This document shows positions 11,375 to 29,900 of a stretch of 64,000 nucleotides of DNA, in pieces. Every line of letters starts with the position of its first letter. Positions within the stretch are counted from its first letter, which is position 1. Source of the DNA: Lunularia cruciata (taxonomy: Eukaryota; Streptophyta; Marchantiopsida; Lunulariales; Lunulariaceae); NCBI GenBank assembly GCA_948567375.1, contig OX419760.1:30318001-30382000 (forward strand), in the 5' to 3' direction. The position numbers and the translations under genes were made by a program. Below the pieces are notes generated by a model. The model searched no databases. It had not been told where the DNA came from and was given only the letters and a program-made list of their open reading frames with translations.

Positions 11375-13017
11375 TTTTGGGGTAATATGTAATTTTAACT
11401 TTCATATATCTATAAGTGTAAAATTTCATATTTGGATTTGATTCCTTTCTTAATTGAACTATGATATTTTGACTTTTTATTGGAAAATTTCAATTCAGCT
11501 AATTATATAATAGTTTTATTCTTGAATTCTTGAATTTCTTCTTGAAATTCTTTACTTTATAATTATAATAATTTCTTATAGGTTTTTCTAGAATAGTAAA
11601 ATCTCCTATTTTATTATATTGATTTTATATGATAAAAATAAATCTCTTTTTTTGGTAATAATAAAATTCAAGAATTGATATTCATATAAATATTTAAATA
11701 TTTAGATTTCAAGAATATAAGCGATCTATTACTGTAGTTCTTGTTAATTTCTGTAGAATATCTAGCATATGTTATTGTACTTGTGTCCTTTTCACAATTT
11801 ATTTGATTAATGAATATTCATAATGAAGATGTCAAGTTTTCTAACATCTACCTTGACATCTTGATTATGAATATTCACAAAATAAAAATATAAGTCTAGA
11901 TATCATCTCAATTTCTCAAATACTTTACTGCTATTTTTCTAGACTATATTAATTTGGTTTGAGAAGAAATTATTTTCACTTTCTAATGACAACATAGGAT
12001 ATTCTGAGACAAAATTGAAGTACTATGTCTCATCGCAGGATTATATGCAAAGTTATCTACTAAGTACACTCAAGTACTCTAACGCTGATTAGAGTACTTT
12101 CATTACTCATTGTACCATGATATTATCCTCTAATAATATTGGATCCAAAAAGTCTGTAGAGACCTTTAAATTTGTAAAATCATTTTCCAATATATTACGT
12201 GTATAGTAAAATTGTTGCAGCGATGATATTGTTCATTATCTCTTCAACATCCCTAGACGCTTATAAAATGAGTATCAATGGATATACTTTGATTTCTAGT
12301 AAAAGTACTCTGATACTTTAGACCTAAGAAAAATTAATGAAATTGAATTTCAGGTTCAGGCTTATTCCCAGAGAATGTCATTCAATGTCATTAGAGTGGG
12401 ACGGAGGGAGTAAGACAAACATGGCAACCCAACTCTCGCATTTACAAACAGTGGATCTAACCTCCTGCATACAGTGCCTTTCCCACTAGACTCTCTAGTC
12501 GCTTTATTCTCTCTTGTCCATTGAATCTCCTCACCCATATTCCAATTGATGAAACTAGAGTAAATGATCTGTTGTTAGTGTTCGTGTTATTGTATGTATA
12601 TGCTTGACAACCTTAATCATCCTCCACAGCAAACCCAGACAATGTTTTTCAGGGAGCAACATCACACCATTCTCATAACTTGAATCATGTGCGTGTGATG
12701 CTCAGAACCATCTGACACTATAGAACTATCTGTTGCAGAAAGATCGTAAGGATTTGCTTTGGGAAAGTCCTAGTATACAATAACTGATTCCATCTTTTCC
12801 TCCGCACATGTTGCTCTATGTCGAGTGAGGTTTCTGGAAGTAATATACCGAATGAGCTTCGAAAGCGACACGCATAGGAGAACAAGATGGAAAGACCCAT
12901 TAAACCGAACATGGATAAAACTTAGAGTTAAAGCCCACTAGTATCACAGAGATAAATCTATCGTGTTTCAAATGTTATAATTACGTAAATCAAATTAAAC
13001 GGTGCCATTAGAACATT
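11375..13017. other. AT-rich stretch, no gene seen
   Basis: AT-rich DNA with no coding pattern or repeat I can name up to about 12.35 kb. Composition becomes less AT-rich from about 12.4 kb, towards the gene-like island. The inverted pair 'attaatgaatattcataa'/'attatgaatattcacaa' near 11810-11880 could form an imperfect hairpin. Confidence 0.4.
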
Positions 13018-13330
13018 AAACAAATATCACCTAGTGTTTATATACTAGTAGAACATCCAAACAAATACCCCAGCTAGTGTTTCCATACCACTGGAATATC
13101 CTTACCATTAGAATATTCATATAAATATCACCTCGTGTTTATATACCACTAGAACATCCAAACAAATCCCAACTAGTGTTTACATACCACTAGAATATCC
13201 AAACAAACTCACCTAGTGTCTGCACTTCACGAGAACATCCAAACAACCATCATCTAGTATCTATACACACAATATCTAGTATCTAAATATATGTCACCTA
13301 GTGTCTACATACCACTAGAATATAAAAACA
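13018..13330. repeat. Minisatellite, about 40-bp degenerate unit
   Basis: Roughly seven degenerate tandem units with consensus close to 'acctagtgtttatataccac' followed by 'tagaacatccaaacaaa'. Unit length varies around 40 bp. It sits just beyond the 3' side of the minus-strand gene-like island. Confidence 0.8.
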
Positions 13331-13341
13331 AACATGCTCTC

Positions 13342-14251
13342 CTACAGAACTATATCCAACATAACAACTTCGAACCAAAAGTAAAAAACCAGAGGCACTC
13401 CCCATCCCACCGGTTGTAGTGAACCTCGGTAGGATCGTACAAAGGGGTGAACGGGTGTGTACGATGAGCCGCATTTCGCAGAGTCTTTTATCCCGAACTC
13501 TTCATCCATTCCACTGTAATTGCCCGTGATTCTCACACACTCAGTCCCCAACAGCATTCTACTGTCACTATGGAGGCGCTTTACGTTCCTGTATATCATT
13601 CTGCACACTGCTCAGCCTGCCTCACCGGGGTGTGCGTCTTCCAAAACTTGTACGTACATAGCTTAATCTGAGGTTGCTTCTAATGATTAGCCACACCATG
13701 CTGACTGGTCTAGATGATACAATCTCACAAGCGATGTCTCTTATTATATCAATGTTGAGCGACAGTACCGTATCTTCGCGCCCGGTTACAACAGTGTGTG
13801 TAATTTACCAGATTGAAACAGATTTACGACATTGTGATGCTTGCATATTCAAACCCACGAGCAGTCTTATATACATAGCAAACAGAAGACACATTGCGTA
13901 TCCGAGTGGTAAGCTACGTCAACCGTGTCTCTGCATTCTGAGTTCATAGGAGTATAGGAGGCTACAAGACGTAGCCAAGCTACAGAAGTTGGATCCCATT
14001 AAACCTGCCTCCGCTAGAGCAGTACTTCTGCTGAATCATATCTGGAGTGAACTTTGTTACCATTTGCAGAGTACTCAGCACTGGCGGCATATGCTCACGT
14101 TTATACATCCTAAAGCAGATTCCAATACCCTGATTTAGCAGATAATTGACACGGCACACACTTCTGTCTTTGAAATATATCAGGATACAATAGACGACAT
14201 CCTCGATCCTCACCAGTGGGGTTCCATCCCTGAAACCGCATTGAAGACAAA
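13342..14251 (-). pseudogene. Unidentified gene-like island, 3' part
   Basis: Two open stretches on the minus strand with protein-like composition. 13980-14251 is preceded by an acceptor-like AG and contains 'CLQCGFRDG' and 'NYLLNQGIGICF', ending at TAG. 13342-13608 contains 'NYSGMDEEFGIKDSAKCG'. The base composition is clearly less AT-rich than the flanks and resembles the malic-enzyme gene. I recognise no family. It may be part of the same gene as 14466-15368, or a decayed gene. I cannot tell expressed exons from chance openness here. Confidence 0.3.
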
Positions 14252-14465
14252 CTTTGGTATATCAAGTTTTGTCATACCATAACTTTTCTTTTATGTACTG
14301 ATTTCATGATGTAGTAGCAAGATATGAATGTAATCTGACAGGAGCAATAACGTGATTGCAGAAGATCTTTGACCTCGAAAGAGCACAAAATATAAAGTTT
14401 CACTCCAAAATTTAAACCAGTGACTACTATTACTTGCTAATGTGAAGACATATATGAGGCCATAC

Positions 14466-15368
14466 CTCGGATCGTAGTCTCTATATATAGGTCCCCCTGA
14501 TGTGATTCTGAACTCTCCTCTCCCTCCTCACCTTCGACACTATCCGCGACACTAGTAGTACCATCAGGCGCTACAGCACCCAACGCTATCAGGGCTGACT
14601 GCTGATTGATAGATCAGCAGTCAGCCATGACGCACATTGATAGATCCGTAATGCTGTACCTGGGTGCGTCCCGCTCTGTAACGTTCACCACGTAGATCTC
14701 CAGGGGTTGCGCCGAGGCTCCAGGAGAATGTGGTCGTGAGTATGTTGGCTGCGTGGTGCTTCTTAAGTCGCATAGTACACTTAAGCCTCACCTCCAAAGA
14801 CTGCTTGAACACGTTGATAACTTCTTGAAGTCCAAGATCTGACAATGATCGTATCCTTCACCGTTCCTTATTACTATGTAGTAGAGGCTAGACTCCGACA
14901 TATCGAACCCATTACCGACTCTCACCTTATCGCCATGGTCCAACTTCATCTTCTTCATCCCCTCGACCTTCGCCCCAGTTGGTATCTTATCCCAGATGAC
15001 GCTTGGGATCCCAACCGTGACGAAGTCCAGGTAGTAGCGCGAATTCGCTTTATCCCTGTATGCTATCACTACATCTGATAGCAAGACGTCTTTCCATGGC
15101 TTTGCTTCAAGGATGATACAGGTGGTGATATCCACGATGAACCTCCTGTTGCCGTTCATGCCTCCTCCCACTTTGGAGTCCAGGCTCGCTGTTATATCCT
15201 TCGGAGTCCCTCTAGCGAATTCTACCTCATTCACGGTATCGAGCCCTATAACTCCAGCCATCGTAGATGCGGTAGCGTAGCGTGGGCAGCAGACTATGGC
15301 TAATAGGTCTTTGCTCCCCACTCGATACAACCGCTGTCTCTGAGCAACACCCTCCCGCACTCTCGGCA
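14466..15368 (-). CDS. Unidentified gene-like island, candidate exons
   Basis: The main open stretch runs from 15368 to 14788 (about 190 codons). A good 3' splice site ('cttcatttcctcacag') ends at 15369, so 15368 looks like an internal exon start and no natural ATG is needed. Residues include 'GVIGLDTVNEVEF', 'RRFIVDITTCIILEAKPW' and 'YYLDFVTVGIPSVIWDKIP'. Near 14.8-14.95 kb the frame shifts, and several GT...AG pairs 80-90 bp apart could explain this as a tiny intron. A further acidic candidate exon (14466 to about 14612, with 'SVEGEEGEESSE') ends in a donor-like CGAG|gtatgg. No family recognised; a decayed gene is an alternative. Confidence 0.4.
14593..14626. repeat. Perfect 14-bp inverted repeat (hairpin)
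   Basis: GGCTGACTGCTGAT at 14593-14606 is exactly reverse-complemented at 14613-14626, with a 6-base spacer (TGATAG). It falls within or beside a putative short intron of the gene-like island. Confidence 0.9.
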
Positions 15369-16190
15369 CTGTGAGGAAATGAAGAAAATTAAAAGATTAA
15401 CTTCTTCTTCTTGAATAAGGATTAAATAGGTATTTGGCAAACTCCAGGAGATCAAGAGCTCTATCTGATTGACATGACACTTACATGACTCTTCACTAAC
15501 CTGTGACTGACTGACATAACAGTTACATGACTCTTCATTAACCTATGTCCGTTAGATAAATTGAGGGTCTAATGGATGAGCATAACTGATATGCTCCTGA
15601 TTGTACAAATGTTTCATGCACTAATCTAACGATCCTTAATGAACATTTGATAACCTGAAAAATCATCAGTCATCTACAATTATCAGTAGAGCATGAGTAA
15701 ATTTATCATGCAAGTCCCTAGTTACTCCATCAGCAATATTAACTCGTATAACACCCCTATTCTAACACACTTTAATGTACATTTGATAATCTGAAAATTT
15801 ATCCTTCATCTATAACTCTTAATGCAATGAGTAAATTTAACTCAATCCCTTGCATAAATAAATTCAAGTCAATATCTTTATGAAGATATCAAACAATATT
15901 GTCTTTCTTATGAACTAAGAAAATAGAAAAAAAATTGCTCAACTTTTTTTTTAATGTAATAAATTCAAATAAATGCAAGTCAATATCTATATGAAGATAT
16001 CAAAAAATATTTTCTTTGTTATGAACTAGGAACATATAACATATTTTTTTCTAACTCTTTGTTTAATGTCATGAAATCATATATATATGTTTGGTTCTCT
16101 CATGTTGCTTTGTGGGTGTGACAAGGTTCTTTGTTCTTGTCATAATAGAGTTTCATTGTTTCTTCAAGAAAATCCAATCACTTAGAAGGT
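15369..16190. other. Non-coding, with short direct repeats
   Basis: Upstream side of the minus-strand island. An imperfect direct repeat of about 35 bp around 'acatgactcttcactaacct' occurs twice at about 15480-15545. A second pair around 'caagtcaatatctttatgaagatatcaaa' lies near 15865-16010. No gene seen. Confidence 0.45.
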
Positions 16191-16199
16191 GTTTAAGTC

Positions 16200-19190
16200 A
16201 TACTGCTTCAGTTGTTGCTTTTGACAAGGCCATATATGCAGTTTGGATATTTTGGATAAGAAATAAAATTTTACCTACTGCTTGACCAACTTACAACTAC
16301 ATTAGAAAGAATAAAACAATATCCTCCAATGAATCTTCTTCTGTCTTAATCTCCTCCCTCTCAAAGTCAGAGTATCCATGAGATAGAATGCTTTAAGTTA
16401 GGCCCTTGGGAATGTCCCTTGAATGTAACAAAAAAAATTAGCTTAATAGCTCTCTATTGGTTAGGACCAAGATTTACAATATACTTATAACCTAAGCCAA
16501 ATCAGATAACTAGTGCAAACCTTAGCCCAAATTAAAATCCCAATTGGTAATTGGTGATAGATAGGGTATATTTTTAATGTATTCTCTCTTGATGTCATTG
16601 ATTGGCTAGTTTTGAAGACATTAACTCTGTCCTTGACTCTATAAGATAAAATAGCATGTTTGTAATTTTATATGTTAAAAAAATTCAGAATCCCTTTCAA
16701 GTAATATTCTTGAGAAAAATTGATCTTCCCTTGACATCTATTTTGTCTAAATCTTAATTGAAGACAATGACTAATCTCTCCCAAATCAATCATCTCAAAA
16801 CCTTACTTGGGAGACTATTTTATGGAGAGTAGAAGAAGATTATTACTAGAAAGGATGAAATCATCTACCTAGAGTGGTAAGACAACATAATGAGAGATTG
16901 ATAAACATACAGATTAGTCTCACACATTGAGCGTTCAAAACCAAGATGTAATAAAAAAAAAGATCATTCTTTTGGTACCACTATCAAGGGGACTGTTCTA
17001 TATCATATAGAGCCTTGAAGAGTCACAGAACCATTTATCCCTCCTTCTTGTCTTGTAATTGTTTGTGTTGTTCAAGAGTTAAAAGTCCACAATGAATATG
17101 CATGTAGATTCTTCAGTTAGTATTCCATTGAGGAATTTTACTTCACATCAAGAACATGTATTTCCAAATCATTTTGAGTTGAAAAAGCAAGCAATACCCA
17201 AAAATTTTGTTATTTTGACAACAAAAAGGTAAGTTTATGTGTAATCAATGCCCAAAAATTGAGAGAAGACACGAGAAATTAGTTAAGCTATGTACCTTGC
17301 ATCAGGCCTTGTGCATCATATTTCTTTTTCAAAATCCACTTACAAATTATATCCTACAACCTTGTGGTAATTCATTAACTATTCTCCATAGATCAAAGTT
17401 TATCTTGATTGCCTTGTATTATTTAGAAAAATCAAGTCCAAAAATAATAGCTTCATGATTTCAAGATCATGGTCTAATGTAAGGTAGTACACACTCAATG
17501 TACTAGCAACCTCTTAAATCTCATCATATTTTTGAGTGAGACCTCTGTTTTGATATGGAGAATTCACTCTATCCAAAAAAATATGAAGTTTTGGTCTCCA
17601 AGTATAAAACATTGTTAGAGAACCTTGGAATTTGTGTGGAGTGCTAGAGTTAGGAAATGATTATAGTATTGGAAGAGGAATTGATGATTGTACTGAAGAA
17701 GAATTGTTGGAGATGTAGTATTGCCATGAAAAGTTAATTGAGATAAACAGTTATAAGGAATGAAGAACTTTAAATAAAAGATTAAATCTAGTTGAACATC
17801 TAGAGTGTCATGTGTTCTCTTGTGCTCATGAGTATTTATATGCTCCAAAAGCCATACATCCCATTGACAAAAATATGTAATGATTAAAAATACATTGTAG
17901 CGTGTAAGCGTGTCTTTCTTTGTGATTAGCCATAAAAATACACTAGTGAGACTTGGAGTCAAGTTTAGACCTGTCAAAGTGTGTAACATATGCATACATA
18001 ATGCACCTAAAATTTTGAAGCAGAGATAGATTAGACTTATGACAAACCAGAGCTAGAATGATGTAGTATGAGTGGAGATGACTTAGGTAGAACTTTACTT
18101 CTGCAAAAAAATTGCAGTTTGCAATGCCTCTCCCCATTAAAGCTTGCGGAGTCTAGACTCAAATAATGAGAGCATTCTACTTCCACTAATTTATTTTTCT
18201 TATGCTAAACAGCACCATTTTCAGGAGGAGAGTATGGAGTGCTATATTGACATATGATACCTCTTGCCTTTACAAAAGAAATTGAATGTTGTAGATTTGT
18301 ATCCACATCATTGTCTGAAAATAGAACACAAACCCTCTGGTTGAGTTGGTCTTCTAGATAGGTGATATATTCTTTAGAGCAAGAGACAACTTAATGATTG
18401 AAGTTAATTTGATACAAGAAAGTGTATATTATGTAGTCATTAATAAGTATCAAAAAATATTTGTAACTAGTATGCATAGTAAAAGAGATAGAACCACAAA
18501 CATCAAAGTGGATGAAAGCCATCCAAACTATGGTTATGATGGCTCTTTCTTGAGGTAATGGAATTTTAATTTACTTGCCATGAAAGCATGGTAAGAAAAT
18601 AAGATACAAATTAGGATGGATTCAATCCATCCCATCATCCAAATCCTTATCTTGTAAAAGTTGAAGACTATCTTTGGTGATATGTTCAAGAGGACGGTGC
18701 CATCAAGAAGCAATGGCAAAAGATGAATGTGTATTCATACATACAATCAAATCAATCCAAGCTTCATAGATGTATTGTTCAAAATTATCTGATGCTTTAT
18801 ATTTTGTCATTACTTCTTTATGGCGATCCAGCCATGCTTCATGGATTGATTGTTTGAAATTATCTGATGAAGTTAGGTTGCTGATGAATCAAAAAAGGCC
18901 TAAGCTTCATCAGATAGTTTAAGTTGTAAACATCGATCTCATCAAATAAGTTAAGATTTTTTATCATTAACAAGATTATTGGAAACAACTAGCTGGATAA
19001 GAAGGCCACAAAAATTTATTATATGCTTTGCAAAACTATCACCCTGATAGATTTTCTTGGTTTTCTTGATTTTGAATGTGTCAAGTAAACACATGGATTG
19101 TGACATCATCATTGTCTTCATACATTGTAGTTAAATCCATCCAAGCTTCAATTCCTAGTATATGTTCGCAGATGGCGCTAACATATTCAA
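16200..19190 (-). pseudogene. Old, decayed Ty1/copia element
   Basis: Read on the minus strand from high to low coordinates, copia pol pieces appear in order across shifted frames. Near 18.7-18.5 kb there is the GAG-pre-integrase zinc region ('WH..LEHITKDSLQLL', 'CFHGK'). Near 18.5 kb there is an integrase start 'FIHFDVCGSISF'. Near 17.95-17.8 kb there is the 'KLDSKSHKCIFM' block with a following 'FCQWDVWLLEHI', the usual 'K-x-D-x-R-x-x-K-C-I-F-x-G-Y' region. At about 17.4-17.2 kb there are reverse-transcriptase start remnants. Stops and frameshifts are frequent and no LTRs were found. It separates the two unidentified gene-like regions. Confidence 0.65.
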
Positions 19191-19785
19191 GAATCATTGC
19201 TGAACATTTCAAGTGTAATAATACTGCCGTGATCCCGGTAAGCCTGAATTAGGATGACCACTTACTAAGCCTGACTTTAGTTATTTCCATCAGCAATACC
19301 TCCAAACTTGAGAGAGTCATAGTGTTTTCAAGAATAGAAAAACTGTCTATTGAGTTTTATAAAAGTAAAATCCAGTCAAATAAGAAGAGTAACAGCACTA
19401 GAAGCCATTATCAAGGAAGTATACTAAAAAAGAAATCAGAGACTTGAGAGGAATCAATGAGCTTTGATTCATAGAGGATACTGAAGAAAGTCTCTCCCAC
19501 AACCCAAAGAAGAGAAAAGAATCCCTCTTCAGGAGTGAAACATGAGATCCTTGCTTTCCAAATACACTGATGTATAACAAAATCAAATCTATTAAAAAGA
19601 ATTCAAATTGTGAGCTAAAGCATATCCTAACAACTAATAAAAATTTCAAGACCTTATGATAAAATGCGAGAAATGAAGTAATTACGTTATGTATGTCTTA
19701 TAGCCCAAGCATCGCCTCTTGTGTAAGGCCAAAACCTTAGTACTCCCCAGTCAACCCTACAAGAAATTACACTAGGCTCTCTGGC

Positions 19786-21057
19786 TTACTGGGCCACACG
19801 ACACGGACCACCACCAAAGTCAGCCATCCACAATAACCCCACCAACAAGGCGGCACCCAACGCAATGAGTCCAACCGCAAGCGTCATAACCAAAGAGGGG
19901 TGAAACTGTAGATTAGTAGCGAAGGAGGAGCATAAAGTAGAGAATAGCAAGTCTGTGAGGAGACTGGCTATCTGGGGAGGAACCGTTTCAGTGTTGAGTG
20001 TCCATAACAATGTTGTCGAATGCTGGACGTTGACCAGTCTCCAAATCTGTTACCATGTAACAGCTTTCACTCACTCCTTTGGAATCCTGCATGCTTTGAT
20101 GGAACTTCTTACCGATGCTGTCGGTCAGAGGTTCAGGGAGTGCATAACTGCGTATGAAATTATCGTGTGAATGTAATATAGTTTCACTATAACAACGGTG
20201 AGTCAATCTTACCACTGTTTCCAAACTAGGATCCTCGTAAGGAAGGATATTATGAGCAGGAAAGTGAGCTAAACATACAGTAAGAGAGGGATTCCCTCTG
20301 TCTATCAAGCACGGGTTCATCCCGAGGTTGTACTTCCTCCACCTGGAGTTTGCAGGCCGGAGTCACAGTTTCCAACACTTCGAGAAATCTTACAGATTTT
20401 CAGGTGAGAGGATTCATATTGATTTAGAAGAAATCTCTGTATTAGATGCTCCCAAAAATTTACACGGCAGAACCTATGGAAGGAGCATATTCTCGATCTT
20501 AAGCACCCTACATGGTATATGCTGCTCAAGATATCTTTTATGCGCCTTTTCTGTAAAGCTTTGGCATGGTCTGCAGACCACCCACTACTCACGTCAGCTG
20601 ATGCAGGTGCGACGAGCACAACTCACAATGAGCCTTAAGGCTTCTATCACTTGCCTGTTTTCTTGAGGTAATAGAAGCTCTCATTTACATGCTCTCGGTA
20701 CCACTTCACATGTAATATAGACGGAATTCCCGTACCGCGCAGATTCTATCATCTTAAGCATCTGGTGAGGAAAGAAAGCAACAGTACGGAATCGGGTGAA
20801 TCGACCCAAGGCAATTTAGAGGCGTGTTGGGTAATCTTCCTGTTATCAATTGATTTATCCATAAGACTAACTACATGAAAGTGTTTCTCCCACCAGTATC
20901 CTGAACACCTGGAATCCAAACTTACATCTACATGCATCTAAACTTACGTCACTTACATCTATAGTAGCTCTTTGCAGGAGGGATATCCTGACTGCTGGTC
21001 ACTCGTAGCCGACGAGTTCCACGGGGCTGGACGAACATGTGCATGAATTGGTCAATA
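19786..21057 (-). pseudogene. Unidentified gene-like region with C-terminal membrane segment
   Basis: Candidate exons on the minus strand are 20957-21057 ('IDQFMHMFVQPRG', donor T|gtaagt), 20806-20908 ('YWWEKHFHVVSLMD'), 20054-20147 ('YALPEPLTDSIGKKFH', donor ATG|gtaaca) and a last exon 19786-19971 after an acceptor 'cggttcctccccag', ending in TAA. The last two join in phase. The last exon encodes a clear membrane helix 'LVMTLAVGLIALGAALLV' close to the C-terminus, so a tail-anchored or single-pass membrane protein is possible. The upstream exon pair does not join in phase with the splice sites I see, so the gene may be broken or my exon choice wrong. Family not recognised. Confidence 0.4.
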
Positions 21058-21551
21058 CTACCAGGAGGGCTCTTTTATTCCCTATCAGTTGTTGAAAGCT
21101 CTGTAATGGAAGACACACTTGTTTGTCAAAGAAGACTACCGTGTTCAAGAATCTGCAGCGAAATATAAATTGCTTCTCGAAATAATACGAAGTTGTGTTT
21201 GGCTTTCGATGGTTCGTAGGACACATGCTCGTTTATCTTCTCGGCTCACATGCTGAACCGATTCCGTGGTCGAGTAGTTTAGTGCGCGTGCCAGGCAACT
21301 CAAAGCTGTGTCTGGCTACCGTCTCAAAGTTTCATCATCGGCGGATCAGTTAAGATCATCCAGCTTCGAGTGTTGAGGATAAACATGATGCATTTCAAAA
21401 ACCTCAGCTATGTAACTGAAAGAGTAATGTAGGCAGCTGAAACCGGGAAGAAAAATACATCCACTGATCCTCTTTGCATTGGGAATAAACTTAGAGACGG
21501 TATCGAAATGAACAATACTGATGAACACAGGAGTCCCCGCAAAAATGTGTC

Positions 21552-22123
21552 CTCATTGAATATCGCGCAAATAGTAAAGCAATGTTGGGTTTGAACAACA
21601 AGAGATTGGATAAATAAGCACCACACAGTATTGGACCTTTGATCTAAAGTTTCAGCGCTCGTTGGTCTAGGTCCGCGTCTGAAACCAGTCAAGGATGATC
21701 TGTTGCTGATACACTTGATTCTCCCCTATGCAGTGCTGTCCTTGTTTCTTTTATCCTATGCCAAAAGTGGTACAACTATTCCACCATCTTGAGAATAATT
21801 TCAGCTCTTGAAAATGCTCATTGAATATTGCGCAAACAGTGAAGCAATGTTGAGTTTGAACAACAAGAGATTGGACAAATAAGCACCCCACGGTATTGGA
21901 CTTTTGATCTAAAGTTTCAGCGCTCGTTGGGCCAAGTCCGCGTCTGCTGTGCAACTAAGACCTAGAAATCTGAGGGATAAAACTAATTGAAACCAATCAA
22001 GGATTATCTGTTACTGATACACTTGATTCTCCCATATACACTGCTGTCCTTGATTTTCTGATCCTATGTCAAAACTGATCCAACTATTCCACCATCTTGA
22101 GAATAATTGCATCTCTTGAAAAT
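21552..22123. repeat. Tandem duplication behind the malic-enzyme stop
   Basis: Unit 1 is 21552-21816 and unit 2 is 21817-22123, both starting 'ctcattgaatat(c/t)gcgcaaa' and ending 'ttccaccatcttgagaataatt...cttgaaaatg'. Unit 2 has about 40 extra bases in its middle. The duplication starts about 24 bp past the NAD-malic enzyme stop codon, so it probably duplicates its 3' untranslated region. Confidence 0.85.
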
Positions 22124-22146
22124 GGTATATGTAATGGATGTAAGGA

Positions 22147-28590
<6,444 letters not shown>

Positions 28591-29900
28591 CGCACCTGCT
28601 CCTTCTTTCCTTGCTTTCCCTCACAAATCCTCTCTGTGCCTCCTAAAAAATCTCACTTCCTCGTATGATAACACATGCACTACGTCCTGTTGATGGCTGA
28701 AACCACTTCCCAGGAAGGAAGGAAAACCACCAACAGAAGCAGCAACGACAACAAGAACAGTAGTTAGAAGTCACATCTCACGCTTAAACTCATCTACTGG
28801 AATTTTGGAGAAGCTCTGTATCTCATGTAAGCCAAATGGGTAGAAGCAGTCTCCTTCTCTTGCAAATCCAAGTGTCTCGTGCTCGGCCGAGTCCAGCGAC
28901 GGCAGGAGATCAAAGGTCATAGTCAAGAGCAGCATGCATTGTCCTAAATCTTTTCTGGACCTTCTCCCAAGTGCAATAGGAAAGCAAAGACCTCGGTCTT
29001 TGTATACCGTGTGGGTCCCCCTCTCAACGTTTTCTCTTCTCAGCTCTGATCAGTTTTATACTCCCTTCCTCATCTCTCCTCCACCTACTTTTGAACGATT
29101 CGCCCCAGTTCCCTTTCCGATGATTCTCTCCTTCTACAATAGAGGGGAAAGTACTTACCCACCTACAGAGAAATAGAAAACCTGATGATCTAGCTGGGCA
29201 GTTTGATCTCAACTTCCAGCCCTCTATAATTGCAGCGCAGAAGCCATGGAATCAATCTCCTCACGTTGTGAACTGGTTCTTCAAGCTGTTCAGAGGATGT
29301 TTTAAGCTCGGATTCCTACATCTAGAGTACACCTAGTCTTCTACAGTACAATTTCTCTCTCTGGCTAGTCACTCTGGGAGGTATTGATTGTCAGTGTGAG
29401 AGGGACCTTCGTAATGTCAGGTACCTATTCCACTGTCGAATCGAATGCGTACTACAAATTGTTTACTCCATATCTTACCAGAGGAACACTAAAATATTTC
29501 TTCAGAAACAGGTGCTTCTCTGACTGTGAGTCGAGAGAAGGCATTGGAGGAGTCGCTCCATGTCAATGGAACGTTGTCTTCCTCTGCTCCCAATTCCTCC
29601 CGATTCCAAGTGGCTACGAAGCAAAGCAGAGAGTGATCGATTTTGTCCAGATCTGCAATCCAAGGTCCAAGTTTCACTGTAGCCAAACTCCAAACTGTAC
29701 ATAAATGCAAAGGATATTCATACTGTGTTCCGTAGGTCCAACCAGAGCTTACCATAGTATGAAGCCTCCCTTTGTTTTCCATGTTATGTGGAGTAGTTAC
29801 CTTCTCATCAAGTGAGGATTGAGGAGCTGGTGTGATATCTACCTATGTAATGTCATCTTTAATACAGTATATATAATGTGTAACTGTTGATAGTTCGTAC
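28591..29900. other. Upstream region of the NAD-malic enzyme gene
   Basis: 5' flank and probable 5' UTR of the malic-enzyme gene. Overlapping open stretches exist on both strands at about 29384-29782 (up to 106 codons), but none has a motif I recognise and they shadow each other. I could not place a TATA box with confidence. Composition is gene-like up to about 29.8 kb and then turns AT-rich. Confidence 0.4.

Noticed and set aside
13018-13330. CRISPR-like array or satellite DNA
   Set aside because: Units vary in length and sequence, and the array is short; a minisatellite explains it.
14466-15368. Endogenous plant virus movement or coat protein
   Set aside because: The text is virus-like only in vague ways. 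No diagnostic motif of the 30K movement family or of any capsid family could be seen.
14788-15369. Independent 193-residue gene starting with GTG
   Set aside because: The GTG overlaps a strong 3' splice acceptor, so the frame is better read as an internal exon beginning at 15368.
15369-21785. The two unidentified gene regions being one gene split by the copia element
   Set aside because: Both are on the minus strand with similar composition, but I found no shared domain, no joining exon phase and no target duplication around the old copia remains. The idea cannot be supported.
29384-29782. Overlapping open frames on both strands upstream of the malic-enzyme gene
   Set aside because: They shadow each other, and I see no splice context or known motif. 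Either could be real, but neither can be supported.
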